DNA from: a virus
DNA: 36,330 bases
Reading direction: 5' to 3' (one strand)
IMG/VR virus record: IMGVR_UViG_3300022690_001561
Coordinates: 1 to 36,330 of that record
Below, in pieces: positions 23,406 to 29,998 of this stretch. Position 1 is the first letter of the stretch. Each line of letters begins with the position of its first letter. The translations under genes were made by a program, and so were the position numbers. The notes under the pieces were generated by a model, which worked only from the letters and a program-made list of their open reading frames with translations, was not told where the DNA came from and did not search any database.

Positions 23406-23434
23406 TTGACATCTTTAAGATACTATGCCATACT
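23406..23434 (+). promoter_or_regulatory. Candidate early rightward promoter
   Basis: TTGACA at 23406-23411, 17 bases, CATACT at 23429-23434. It faces the plus-strand early genes and is divergent from the candidate at 23298. The leader to the first small ORF (23554) would contain the tRNA T-arm-like hairpin. Confidence 0.45.
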
Positions 23435-23512
23435 TAACTCAACAAGTCACAAAGTCTTAATGCTCCAAGGACAACATAGACAGCGATTTGATTACTAATT
23501 ACTTTGTTATGG

Positions 23513-23531
23513 GGCAGGTTCGAGTCCTGCC
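23513..23531 (+). other. tRNA T-arm-like hairpin, possible attachment core or tRNA remnant
   Basis: GGCAGG-TTCGAGT-CCTGCC: the 7-base loop fits the T-psi-C loop (TTCRANY) exactly and the inner five base pairs form a normal T stem. I could not find an acceptor, D or anticodon arm, so it is not a full tRNA gene. Phage attP cores often match the 3' end of a host tRNA, but no integrase is next to it. Confidence 0.4.
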
Positions 23532-23553
23532 AGTTAACTTTAATAAATATATT

Positions 23554-23643
23554 ATGAAACATCCTAGATTGGCTATATTAATTATATTAATAACCATTGG
23601 AACCTGTATATCGTTCTTTTTAACTACAGTAATCTTAAATTAA
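23554..23643 (+). CDS. Single-pass membrane micropeptide
   Basis: 29 aa: MKHPRLAILIILITIGTCIS, then FFLTTVILN. Almost entirely one membrane helix. Preceded by TTAACTTTAAT ending 9 bases before the ATG, the same motif seen before several other genes. It may be a real early membrane peptide, but it is very short. Confidence 0.35.
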   Translation: MKHPRLAILIILITIGTCISFFLTTVILN

Positions 23644-23678
23644 TTTACAAATTTTATTAATAATTTATAGGAAATATT

Positions 23679-24005
23679 ATGTCTACAAGATACGGACTAA
23701 ATTTAGGAATTTCTTCTGAAGAGTATCATAAACAATCAAGAGGAACTCCACAGGCTAATAAAGCTTCCTTTGAAGTAAGTAAAGAAGATTTAATCAAAGC
23801 TTATAATGAGCATGAGCAAGCTATAAAGAATGCTCAAGAGAGTTGGGACACACTAGAAGTATTACAGAGCTTAGAGAAAGAGAAACAAAGAGCTAGATTT
23901 TTATCTAAGCAAGAAAAAGAAAGAGTGACTCAAGCTTTTATTGAAAAGAAGAAAATGAGAATGATATTGCTTCATATTGAGGCGCATCATAATTCGGATT
24001 ATTAA
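23679..24005 (+). CDS. Hypothetical helical early protein
   Basis: 108 aa, starting MSTRYGLNLGISSEEYHKQS. Mostly charged helix (FLSKQEKERVTQAFIEKKKM). Start supported by AGGAA 6 bases upstream. The first sizeable gene of the plus-strand early operon. No family is recognised; it may bind DNA or a host protein. Confidence 0.6.
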   Translation: MSTRYGLNLGISSEEYHKQSRGTPQANKASFEVSKEDLIKAYNEHEQAIKNAQESWDTLEVLQSLEKEKQRARFLSKQEKERVTQAFIEKKKMRMILLHIEAHHNSDY

Positions 24006-24033
24006 TTTTATCAACTTAAAAATAAGGAAAATT

Positions 24034-24150
24034 ATGGAAAAAGATTTATCAGATTTAATGGACGAGTTAAAAGACTTAGAAGAAGAGTCTTGGGTCGAAA
24101 AAATCGAAAACGAAAGAGTTGAATCAAAAGATGACGCTCTGTCAAAATAA
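24034..24150 (+). CDS. Small acidic protein
   Basis: 38 aa: MEKDLSDLMDELKDLEEESW, then VEKIENERVESKDDALSK. A strongly acidic helix, preceded by AAGGAA 6 bases before the ATG, a good ribosome site. Small acidic early proteins often mimic DNA or bind host enzymes; that role is inferred. Shorter than a 60-codon cut-off. Confidence 0.5.
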   Translation: MEKDLSDLMDELKDLEEESWVEKIENERVESKDDALSK

Positions 24151-24239
24151 TATATTGAATATTATATCTAATTAATTATTATTTTTAGCATTCATTATTG
24201 CACAATCCGTTCTCCCAATGGATAAGCAATTTTGATACA

Positions 24240-24278
24240 GGGGGTTGTTTTAAGCGCCAACCCCCTTCCTTGTGCTTA
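24240..24278 (+). promoter_or_regulatory. H-type RNA pseudoknot 1 in early leader
   Basis: Stem 1 GGGGGTTG (24240-24247) / CAACCCCC (24258-24265), eight pairs. Loop 1 is TTT. Stem 2 is TAAGCGC (24251-24257) / GTGCTTA (24272-24278), seven pairs with one G-U. There are no bases between stem 2's first strand and stem 1's second strand, and the last loop is TTCCTT. It ends 30 bases before the next ATG (24309). The strands at 24240-24265 alone could also be read as a terminator, but no T run follows. Confidence 0.6.
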
Positions 24279-24308
24279 GGGTTTTATTAATAAAATTAAG
24301 GTACTTCA

Positions 24309-24743
24309 ATGACACAAAAATCAAAAAGATTATATTTTACCGATCCAATCAAAGCTCTTTACATGATGAAAGAGTTTGGGGTTAAGCTTGAATGTAGGAA
24401 TTCAGACGAAGAAATGTCTGAATATGATCTCAACGAGGATGAAAGATTTTATCCATTTGAACATTGCGATGCAAACGATCTTGATTATCCTATAATGATT
24501 ACAGACATAAACAGCTACTGTCAAAATTTCAGAAACATCTATGTAAAAAAAGAATCAGAATCAATCTTCGAGCCTAAAAAAAAGGATGAGGGAAGAAAAG
24601 TAATGCTTGGTGGGTATTTTTATGTCCAATATAAGGATAATGAGTGGTCTGCCTATGGGACTTTTGGTTTAAGCACGAAGAACGTTAAAATCATCATGCG
24701 TGACGGTAAACATTTCTTTATGCCGGAGGTGGAAAATGAATAA
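24309..24743 (+). CDS. Hypothetical early protein
   Basis: 144 aa, starting MTQKSKRLYFTDPIKALYMM, acidic, with mixed alpha/beta pattern and 'VMLGGYFYVQYKDNEWSAYG' near the C-terminus. AAGG lies 9 bases before the ATG, and a pseudoknot ends 30 bases upstream, so its translation may be controlled by that RNA. It is coupled to the next gene by overlap (AATGAATAA). The function is unknown. Confidence 0.6.
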   Translation: MTQKSKRLYFTDPIKALYMMKEFGVKLECRNSDEEMSEYDLNEDERFYPFEHCDANDLDYPIMITDINSYCQNFRNIYVKKESESIFEPKKKDEGRKVMLGGYFYVQYKDNEWSAYGTFGLSTKNVKIIMRDGKHFFMPEVENE

Positions 24744-24882
24744 AAAATCCTTAAAATCCTTCGGCTTAGCCGTATTGTTCTTATTGCTTATTGTAGGCAC
24801 AAATTTAGTGTCCTGCAAAATTATAGATACTTATATAAATTATAAAATCTCTTCTCATTTTAAGGATAATGCCACAAAATAA
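24736..24882 (+). CDS. Small lipoprotein or membrane peptide
   Basis: 48 aa from ATG 24736, which has a strong GGAGG 8 bases upstream; the longer in-frame start (24700) lies inside the preceding gene and has no such site. A Lys-rich N-terminus, hydrophobic AVLFLLLIVGTN, then lipobox LVSC, leaving a mature chain of about 22 residues. It could anchor in the inner or outer membrane and act in superinfection exclusion or lysis control; this is inferred. Confidence 0.55.
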   Translation: MNKKSLKSFGLAVLFLLLIVGTNLVSCKIIDTYINYKISSHFKDNATK

Positions 24883-24972
24883 CACACCCAAAAATAGCCT
24901 CAAAATAATATATTAGTTGATTGTTTGGTTGTATAGTTTAATATTGAAGCAGATTTTCCAACAAATCTACAA

Positions 24973-25010
24973 GGGGATGGAAGAGACGCCGTCCCCGCCT
25001 TTTCGTCTCT
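24973..25010 (+). promoter_or_regulatory. H-type RNA pseudoknot 2 in early leader
   Basis: Stem 1 GGGGATGG (24973-24980) / CCGTCCCC (24989-24996), eight pairs with one G-U. Loop 1 is a single A. Stem 2 is AGAGACG (24982-24988) / CGTCTCT (25004-25010), seven Watson-Crick pairs. There is no base between the stems, and the last loop is GCCTTTT. It lies 18 bases before ATG 25029. The geometry is the same as pseudoknot 1 but the sequences of all four strands differ, as in a structure kept by compensatory change. Confidence 0.65.
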
Positions 25011-25028
25011 ATAATTAATTATTAAGGT

Positions 25029-25202
25029 ATGTCACATCAGAATAAATCAAAAGACCAACTCACCCAAGAAATTGAACTCCTTTTAGAAGGAAGAAAATTA
25101 TTACAGATATATAGAAAATTACCCCTTGAAGCAAGAATGCGAGCATTAACTTTTCTTTCAATCTTAGATGAAGTTTGGAATAGGGAGGTCGGAGATGAGT
25201 AA
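25029..25202 (+). CDS. Hypothetical helical protein, partner of replication initiator
   Basis: 57 aa: MSHQNKSKDQLTQEIELLLE, then GRKLLQIYRKLPLEARMRAL and TFLSILDEVWNREVGDE. All helical. AAGG is only 1-2 bases from the ATG, so ribosome access may depend on the pseudoknot upstream. It overlaps the start of the DUF1376-like gene (ATGAGTAA). Shorter than a 60-codon cut-off. Confidence 0.55.
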   Translation: MSHQNKSKDQLTQEIELLLEGRKLLQIYRKLPLEARMRALTFLSILDEVWNREVGDE

Positions 25203-25971
25203 GAAAAAAACAGATTCAAACCATATCTTTTATTATTCTCAGACCTTAAAAGAAATACTGGATATGCAATTAGACTTAAATATGCAGGAAATAGGCTTTG
25301 CAATAGTGTTTAAAGCGGCATATATCTATCACAAAGGTAAAATACCAACTAATAAACTATGTCAATTTTGCAGAGTGTTCGAAAAACAAGAAATTTTTGT
25401 GAATTTTATTGAAAAAAACTGCGAAAAAAAAGGTAAATTTTATTACTCAAAACAACATCAAAAAGAAGTAAATTTAATTATTAAAAACTCTAAGAGAGCA
25501 AGAAAATCGGTACTTAACAGATGGAAAAAAAATAATACGAACGTATCTACGAACGTATATACTAGTACTAGTAATACTAATAATAATGTTAATAATAATA
25601 ATAATAATAATAACTCTTCTTCTTTAAAAGATAAAAGTAGTGAGGCAAAAAAACCAAAACTCTTTGAAGAATTTTGGCAATTATATACACCTGTAAGAAC
25701 TATCAAAGGCGAGGTAACGCCCAAAGGAAGTAAACAGAAAGCAAAGATAGCTTATGACAAAACAATCAAATCACATAACTTTGAAATCGTTAATCAAGGT
25801 TTAAAGGCCTATATAGCCAGTTGCCAGAGTACAAACACTATCACTTGCGCAGTCTCTACATTCCTTAACCAAGAGCGATTTTTAGATGATTATGACGATG
25901 TAACTGTTGAAGCTTCAACAACCAAGTCTAAAAAACCAAAAATATTTACGTCTTATTCTCAACTTGATTAA
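25195..25971 (+). CDS. Replication initiator-like protein (DUF1376-like)
   Basis: 258 aa from ATG 25195, which has GGAGG 6 bases upstream; the longer frame (25168) overlaps the preceding gene. The N-domain (about 1-110) has 'YYSQTLKEILDMQLDLNMQE' and ends with 'RARKSVLNRWKKNN', like DUF1376 winged-helix domains. A Thr/Asn-rich linker follows, with eight consecutive Asn encoded by an AAT repeat (25591-25614). The C-domain has 'FEEFWQLYTPVRTIKGEVTP' and 'KGSKQKAKIAYDKTI', typical of phage replication initiators ('FW..YP.....kkkA...Y'). It probably binds the origin and recruits the next gene's product. Confidence 0.75.
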   Translation: MSKKKTDSNHIFYYSQTLKEILDMQLDLNMQEIGFAIVFKAAYIYHKGKIPTNKLCQFCRVFEKQEIFVNFIEKNCEKKGKFYYSKQHQKEVNLIIKNSKRARKSVLNRWKKNNTNVSTNVYTSTSNTNNNVNNNNNNNNSSSLKDKSSEAKKPKLFEEFWQLYTPVRTIKGEVTPKGSKQKAKIAYDKTIKSHNFEIVNQGLKAYIASCQSTNTITCAVSTFLNQERFLDDYDDVTVEASTTKSKKPKIFTSYSQLD

Positions 25972-25980
25972 AATAAAACT

Positions 25981-26643
25981 ATGAAAAATATAGCCTATTC
26001 CAGCGATTACAAAGAAAAAGTAAATTTAGAAAACTCTCAAGACCTTTTGAAAAATGCGTTAGATACTTGGTCACTCAAAGCACCCGATCCCGATGGATTC
26101 TTTGCTAAAGAAATACTAAAATTGTTCAGATACAAACCCAAGGAAGTTATGGACACAGCCTATGGATGGCTATTCGAGAATCACAATTCGTCTTATTTTC
26201 CGAACTCTACAAAGTGGGCGGAGGCCATAAAATACGCTGAGATGATGACCTCAACTAGCAATAATTCCGGTGACTGGTTAACTGTTGTGAAAGTCGGTGA
26301 CAGGTTCATTACCAAACTTGATAAGCATATTCTTGATTTAGTCAAAGACTTTGAAAACTCCCCAATGATTGATAAATTTAAAGCAATGAAATGCTGGGAT
26401 AAGATCAGGGAAGATTACACTTATACCCCTAATAGTCTTACCGCTTACGTAGTTGAAATTTTTAGAAAGCAGTTTGTTATTTTGAATAAAATCCCTGTTA
26501 GTCTGCCTTGTGATATGGTTGATAAAAGTTATTACAACTCGAATGAATTTAGAGAAAAGACCCTGGAAAAAGGCTTTGTGAGTCTTGATTTGTTAAGAAA
26601 ACAGGATATTGATGCACTGGTAAAGAGAGCAAAAGAGAAATGA
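25981..26643 (+). CDS. Putative helicase loader (lambda P-like position)
   Basis: 220 aa, soluble and helical, starting MKNIAYSSDYKEKVNLENSQ, with 'WLFENHNSSYFPNSTKWAEA' and a long helical C-terminus. It comes directly after the initiator-like gene, where lambda O and P sit. No AAA motif is visible, which excludes a DnaC type but allows a P-type loader. The role rests on gene order only. Confidence 0.45.
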   Translation: MKNIAYSSDYKEKVNLENSQDLLKNALDTWSLKAPDPDGFFAKEILKLFRYKPKEVMDTAYGWLFENHNSSYFPNSTKWAEAIKYAEMMTSTSNNSGDWLTVVKVGDRFITKLDKHILDLVKDFENSPMIDKFKAMKCWDKIREDYTYTPNSLTAYVVEIFRKQFVILNKIPVSLPCDMVDKSYYNSNEFREKTLEKGFVSLDLLRKQDIDALVKRAKEK

Positions 26644-26734
26644 GATATTGTCTTAAAAATGTAATTGAGGGATTAAAGAGGAGTTTTAAATCATTATCTT
26701 GAGTAATATAGTGGACGAGAAATGGGTGAGAATG

Positions 26735-26759
26735 TAAATAAGGTACTTTGCCTTATTTA
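26735..26759 (+). other. Hairpin in intergenic leader
   Basis: TAAATAAGG (26735-26743) / CCTTATTTA (26751-26759) with loop TACTTTG, nine pairs. It is in the 168-base gap between the putative helicase loader and the next small gene. No T tract follows, so it is more likely a processing or regulatory hairpin than a terminator. Nothing else in the gap looks coding. Confidence 0.4.
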
Positions 26760-26811
26760 AGAAAATTTGATGTCCTGATGAGCTTAATATTAACTTTAAT
26801 AAAATTGAATT

Positions 26812-27000
26812 ATGAAACACGAAGAAATAACTGAAAAGGATTTAGGAAGAAAAGTTATATTTATTCATCCGCCGGAAACTAAAAAAGAGCCTGAATATGG
26901 AAGAATAACATCTTTTAATGATGAATATATATTTGTTGACTATTCTAATAGTGGGAGAGGAATTGCAACAAGAGCAGGATATTTACATTATGACAAATAA
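26812..27000 (+). CDS. Small beta-rich hypothetical protein
   Basis: 62 aa: MKHEEITEKDLGRKVIFIHP, then 'EYGRITSFNDEYIFVDYSNS' and 'ATRAGYLHYDK'. The alternating strands and 'GRITSFNDEYIFVDY' pattern look like a small SH3/KOW-type barrel. Preceded by TTAACTTTAAT (26790-26800). The function is unknown. Confidence 0.55.
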   Translation: MKHEEITEKDLGRKVIFIHPPETKKEPEYGRITSFNDEYIFVDYSNSGRGIATRAGYLHYDK

Positions 27001-27028
27001 ACTTTTATTAACTTTAACTTAAAACAAA

Positions 27029-27259
27029 ATGATTAATTTAAGACTAGCAGAATACAAAGACGGAAAATTCTTGAGGTTTTTGGAGATTGGGAATGATTTT
27101 CTTTATGGTGGTGGATTTGTTGAAATTAACGTATCCACTGAAGAGGATCATCTTGGTGGGGATTACGATAAAGACAAAACCGACCCGCTAAAACGCTTTG
27201 ATGGCCTTTTTGATGGTTTAACATACGGAAAGGGTAGATTTATATTGATTATAGGGTAG
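27029..27259 (+). CDS. Hypothetical protein with 3' end altered by tandem duplication
   Basis: 76 aa, starting MINLRLAEYKDGKFLRFLEI. A beta-rich small protein with 'GGGFVEINVSTEEDHLGGDY'. Preceded by TTAACTTTAAC. The end (YGKGRFILIIG-stop) falls in a 22-base tandem repeat. With one copy of the repeat the frame would run on to IIDNDKLMNGI, so the annotated C-terminus is probably secondary. Confidence 0.5.
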   Translation: MINLRLAEYKDGKFLRFLEIGNDFLYGGGFVEINVSTEEDHLGGDYDKDKTDPLKRFDGLFDGLTYGKGRFILIIG

Positions 27260-27276
27260 ATTTATATTGATTATAG
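27233..27276 (+). repeat. 22-bp perfect tandem duplication
   Basis: Two adjacent copies of a 22-base unit (GGTAGATTTATATTGATTATAG is the unit; 27233-27254 and 27255-27276 are identical). As 22 is not a multiple of three, it shifts the frame and brings a TAG into the gene at 27029. Confidence 0.95.
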
Positions 27277-27283
27277 ATAATGA

Positions 27284-27376
27284 CAAACTTATGAATGGAA
27301 TCTAACCAAAGAACTAGACCAACAAGAACCAAAAGTAATTTTATTAATCTCAAAACTATTAGGCTATGAAAATTAA
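27284..27376 (+). pseudogene. Possible gene remnant after the tandem duplication
   Basis: An open stretch without a start codon, directly after stops: QTYEWNLTKELDQQEPKVIL, then LISKLLGYEN-stop. Composition and ending look protein-like, so it may be the cut-off 3' end of a former gene. The rest of the 27260-27518 gap holds an AGGAGG and a bulged hairpin (GACA, TTTCGG / CCGAAA, TGTC at about 27419-27440) with no convincing ORF. Confidence 0.3.
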
Positions 27377-27518
27377 AATTATTCACAAACTAACTGGTAA
27401 AGAAGTTGAATAAGGAGGACACTTTTCGGGAATTCCGAAATGTCTCTAATCAGCCTGTGAAATACTATAATAAGTTAACATACGAATTATTAGATTTAAT
27501 ATTTGAATTAAATGATGA

Positions 27519-28529
27519 CTAGAATTTCTTTAGCTTTTCCAACTTTTCTTTACCCCTGGTATAAGAAGAAACACCCAAAACGGCACTCCACACACCTATA
27601 AGAGGCGAGAAACTAAAAATCAATTTACTTATCATTTCAACCATATCGGAACTTCCGGTATATACTGAGAAGAAACCTAGACCAACAAATGAAATAAGAA
27701 TAATACTTAGAGTTATAGCAAAACAAAAACCATTCACAGGTCGCCAGCGTCTTTGCCATGAATCGTCAGCTTTTAGTTCTGCTTTCATTGTTCGATTAAC
27801 TATAGCCATTTGTTCTGTCTGATTTTCTAATTCAGCTTTTAATAATTCACTTTCAGATTCTATTATTTCTTTTTTTAGTTCTAAAAGCTGCTCAGGTGTC
27901 AAATTATTTACTGCCGATTCTATCTTTTTTTGCTTCTCTCCATCACTCAGATGGTCACCAAGATCAATACCTGTCTTTTCTAGTATCTTCTTAACGACTG
28001 TTTCTTTAACTTTATCTAAGGCTTTGCCTTTAAGTTTTTCAAAGCCTTTAATAGCTAATTTCTTAATGAAGGGAGTAGCTAGGAATAATAAGGGAAGTGC
28101 CATTTTCTTTTTTGGTTTAGGGTTAATATTATCAATAATTTCTAATTCAAATTCTCTTCCGACTTTATCAAAAAATTTGTTTAAAGTCTTTTTACTATTA
28201 TACACTGCACCTGTTCTTTTTTCCGTAGCTATTGCCAATGTAACATATCTGTCACCCAATAAAATACAACCTTTTATATCCCAGTAATAATTACCTGCAT
28301 GAATTAATATTTTATCTCGATGCGGTACATTAGTAATTTCGGTAACACTAGGATATTTCTTGCTTGAATAGGGCTCACAGCTATATTTTCCTGGCGGTAT
28401 ACAAGATATACGTCTTTGATTATCAAGCCACTCTCTTTCTAGGGTATAACAAAAGAATTCATCATTGATATACAGTTCACCTAAAGTGGCTTTATAACCG
28501 TTTGTGAATCTGATTATTTTAACTTTCAT
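27519..28529 (-). CDS. DUF5675 domain fused to a 3TM holin
   Basis: 336 aa. Residues 1-130 match DUF5675: 'GELYINDEFFCYTLEREWLD', 'IPPGKYSCEPYSSKKYPS', 'ILIHAGNYYWDIKGCILLGD'. These domains occur in phage lysis regions but have no proven reaction. From Met143 (ATG 28103, a possible internal start) follow a hydrophobic segment (ALPLLFLATPF), a charged helical stretch and two strong membrane helices (about 267-290, 302-322) in the 'RRWRPVNGFCFAITLS' style of GTA/Mu 3TM holins. It could be a pore protein carrying an extra domain, or two products from one frame. Membrane location is expected. Confidence 0.8.
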   Translation of the reverse strand: MKVKIIRFTNGYKATLGELYINDEFFCYTLEREWLDNQRRISCIPPGKYSCEPYSSKKYPSVTEITNVPHRDKILIHAGNYYWDIKGCILLGDRYVTLAIATEKRTGAVYNSKKTLNKFFDKVGREFELEIIDNINPKPKKKMALPLLFLATPFIKKLAIKGFEKLKGKALDKVKETVVKKILEKTGIDLGDHLSDGEKQKKIESAVNNLTPEQLLELKKEIIESESELLKAELENQTEQMAIVNRTMKAELKADDSWQRRWRPVNGFCFAITLSIILISFVGLGFFSVYTGSSDMVEMISKLIFSFSPLIGVWSAVLGVSSYTRGKEKLEKLKKF

Positions 28530-28643
28530 TTATGAAACTATATTGCACAAACCATAATAAGCAGCAATTCTAAAAACTGCGCTTATAAAAATAGCTCCAG
28601 AACAAAAGCCGCAAATAAAGTGTAATTCTGAATATTTTTTCAT
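28530..28643 (-). CDS. Small membrane protein upstream of holin
   Basis: 37 aa: MKKYSELHFICGFCSGAIFI, then SAVFRIAAYYGLCNIVS. One hydrophobic helix, three Cys. Its TAA is directly adjacent to the holin-fusion ATG (coupled). Such a peptide beside a holin may be an antiholin or a lysis accessory; this is inferred. Shorter than a 60-codon cut-off. Confidence 0.45.
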   Translation of the reverse strand: MKKYSELHFICGFCSGAIFISAVFRIAAYYGLCNIVS

Positions 28644-28666
28644 TTATTGATATAATCTTTATAATA

Positions 28667-29200
28667 TTAAAAATACCAATTAACCCCAAGTCCAACACTA
28701 TATTTTGAATCAATATTAGTATTAGGCAATAATACAAATGCAGAACCTGCAATATTCTCAGTAACAAAATATGTTACATTACCGCCAAATACCACAGCTT
28801 TATTGTCATAATTATCTATATTAATATCACCATAATAAATCTTATTGTCAACTTTAACTAAGGCGGCGAATAATGAGGGTATACATCTGTTGAACTTCTT
28901 ACCAACAAAGAAAGCTCCATAGGTAACTTTGCTTTTAACACCGAAGCCTTTTTTATTAAATTCACTTTCAGTTGGATAGAAAGCGTTTGTTGTAAAATCA
29001 AGGACTAAATCATCTAAGACTGCATCAATTATAGTTTTACTCCCAGAGTTAGCACTTTTAAAGGACTTAGAATAACCTATATTGTAAGAAGGCGTTATGT
29101 CGTCAGCACCTAGAACGGTTAGAGATGTGCCAACATGAAAACCAGCTCTAGCAGGTGAGGAGAAGAGAAGTAATAATATTAATATAATTAAATATTTCAT
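28667..29200 (-). CDS. Outer-membrane beta-barrel protein
   Basis: 177 aa. A signal peptide with clear cleavage after ARA (MKYLIILILLLLFSSPARA), then alternating strands (GFHVGTSLTVLGAD, 'VTYGAFFVGKKF', 'AVVFGGNVTYFVTENIAGSA') and the C-terminal beta-signal 'YSVGLGVNWYF' with terminal Phe for BAM recognition. It is probably an 8-stranded small barrel in the host outer membrane. In a phage lysis/host-interaction operon it could block superinfection by masking a receptor, or alter the host surface. Family not named. Confidence 0.78.
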   Translation of the reverse strand: MKYLIILILLLLFSSPARAGFHVGTSLTVLGADDITPSYNIGYSKSFKSANSGSKTIIDAVLDDLVLDFTTNAFYPTESEFNKKGFGVKSKVTYGAFFVGKKFNRCIPSLFAALVKVDNKIYYGDINIDNYDNKAVVFGGNVTYFVTENIAGSAFVLLPNTNIDSKYSVGLGVNWYF

Positions 29201-29206
29201 AAGATT

Positions 29207-29998
29207 TTATTTTAGCATTTTCTTTGATAGATTTGCAATAGAGATTAAATAATCGCCAATTTGCTTCCGGTTCTTGCTTATGCTGCAGCTTTTTTCAGAA
29301 ATTGCAACAAACGAGATAGTAAATATATGAACAGTATTATTATTTCGATCTTTAACCTTAATTACACATACATGGTGAACTGCTAAATTCATATCTTGGA
29401 TTATGTTATAAAAGTCAGGGGCATTATATTTTATTTCCATAGCATCAGCAGTTTCATTTATTCCATCTTCTTTAATAAGAATAAAACACATCGGAGATAA
29501 TTCTGTAAAGACCCTTCCATCTACCATGGTATAGTCATCATCAATAAATTTTAAAGTCTTTTTTTGAATAAGGTGTTCTTCTTTATAAATTGCTGGGTTG
29601 TCTTCTAAAATATCAATAATACAAGATTTGTTATTCTTGGATAATTTCTTTGATTTTGTTCTCTCTTTTTGACACGATCTTGCAATTTTAAATATCAAGT
29701 AACGGCCTTTTTGTCCTGTTTTATTAATACTATAATTAGGATTCAGCACTGACCATGTCCCAAAACTGTAATCTCCACAATCATTTAAAGCTTTATCAAT
29801 TTCTTTGATTATTTCAGTTTCTTCCACTGTCCTGACATATTCAGTCTTACTATCTTTCTGATATACAAAGAAATAGAAATAGATATTTACACCAATTGCG
29901 ATGAATATTATAAGGGTTAATCTATGTAAATGAAGCCTTATTGATAGTTTATATAAATATTCAAATATTTGCAGAATATCTTTTATGTAACTTAACAT
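29207..29998 (-). CDS. Membrane-anchored hypothetical protein
   Basis: 263 aa. One membrane helix at about 26-46 (LTLIIFIAIGVNIYFYFF) after a short cytoplasmic N-terminus; the rest is a mixed alpha/beta domain, probably periplasmic, with paired Cys (CGDYSF, SCQKERTKSK, SCIIDIL, MCFILI, VCVIKV). It overlaps the upstream coiled-coil gene by 7 bases. No family is recognised; its place between an outer-membrane barrel and a papain-like hydrolase suggests an envelope role. Confidence 0.55.
   Translation of the reverse strand: MLSYIKDILQIFEYLYKLSIRLHLHRLTLIIFIAIGVNIYFYFFVYQKDSKTEYVRTVEETEIIKEIDKALNDCGDYSFGTWSVLNPNYSINKTGQKGRYLIFKIARSCQKERTKSKKLSKNNKSCIIDILEDNPAIYKEEHLIQKKTLKFIDDDYTMVDGRVFTELSPMCFILIKEDGINETADAMEIKYNAPDFYNIIQDMNLAVHHVCVIKVKDRNNNTVHIFTISFVAISEKSCSISKNRKQIGDYLISIANLSKKMLK

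Noticed and set aside
23432-23540. A complete tRNA ending in the T-arm hairpin
   Set aside because: TTAACT at 23432 could pair with AGTTAA at the end, but the span is 104 bases and no D-arm or anticodon stem is present.
26774-26820. CTGATGAG followed by GAAAC, hammerhead ribozyme core elements
   Set aside because: No stem II can be drawn between the two elements and no stem I/III partners fit in any permutation; the GAAAC overlaps the start of a gene.
27366-27413. 15-codon ORF MKIKIIHKLTGKEVE
   Set aside because: Too short and without a ribosome site; overlaps the remnant frame.
28570-28767. 65-aa hydrophobic frame on the minus strand
   Set aside because: Overlaps the C-terminus of the outer-membrane barrel and the small membrane gene in another frame; low-complexity Leu/Ile.
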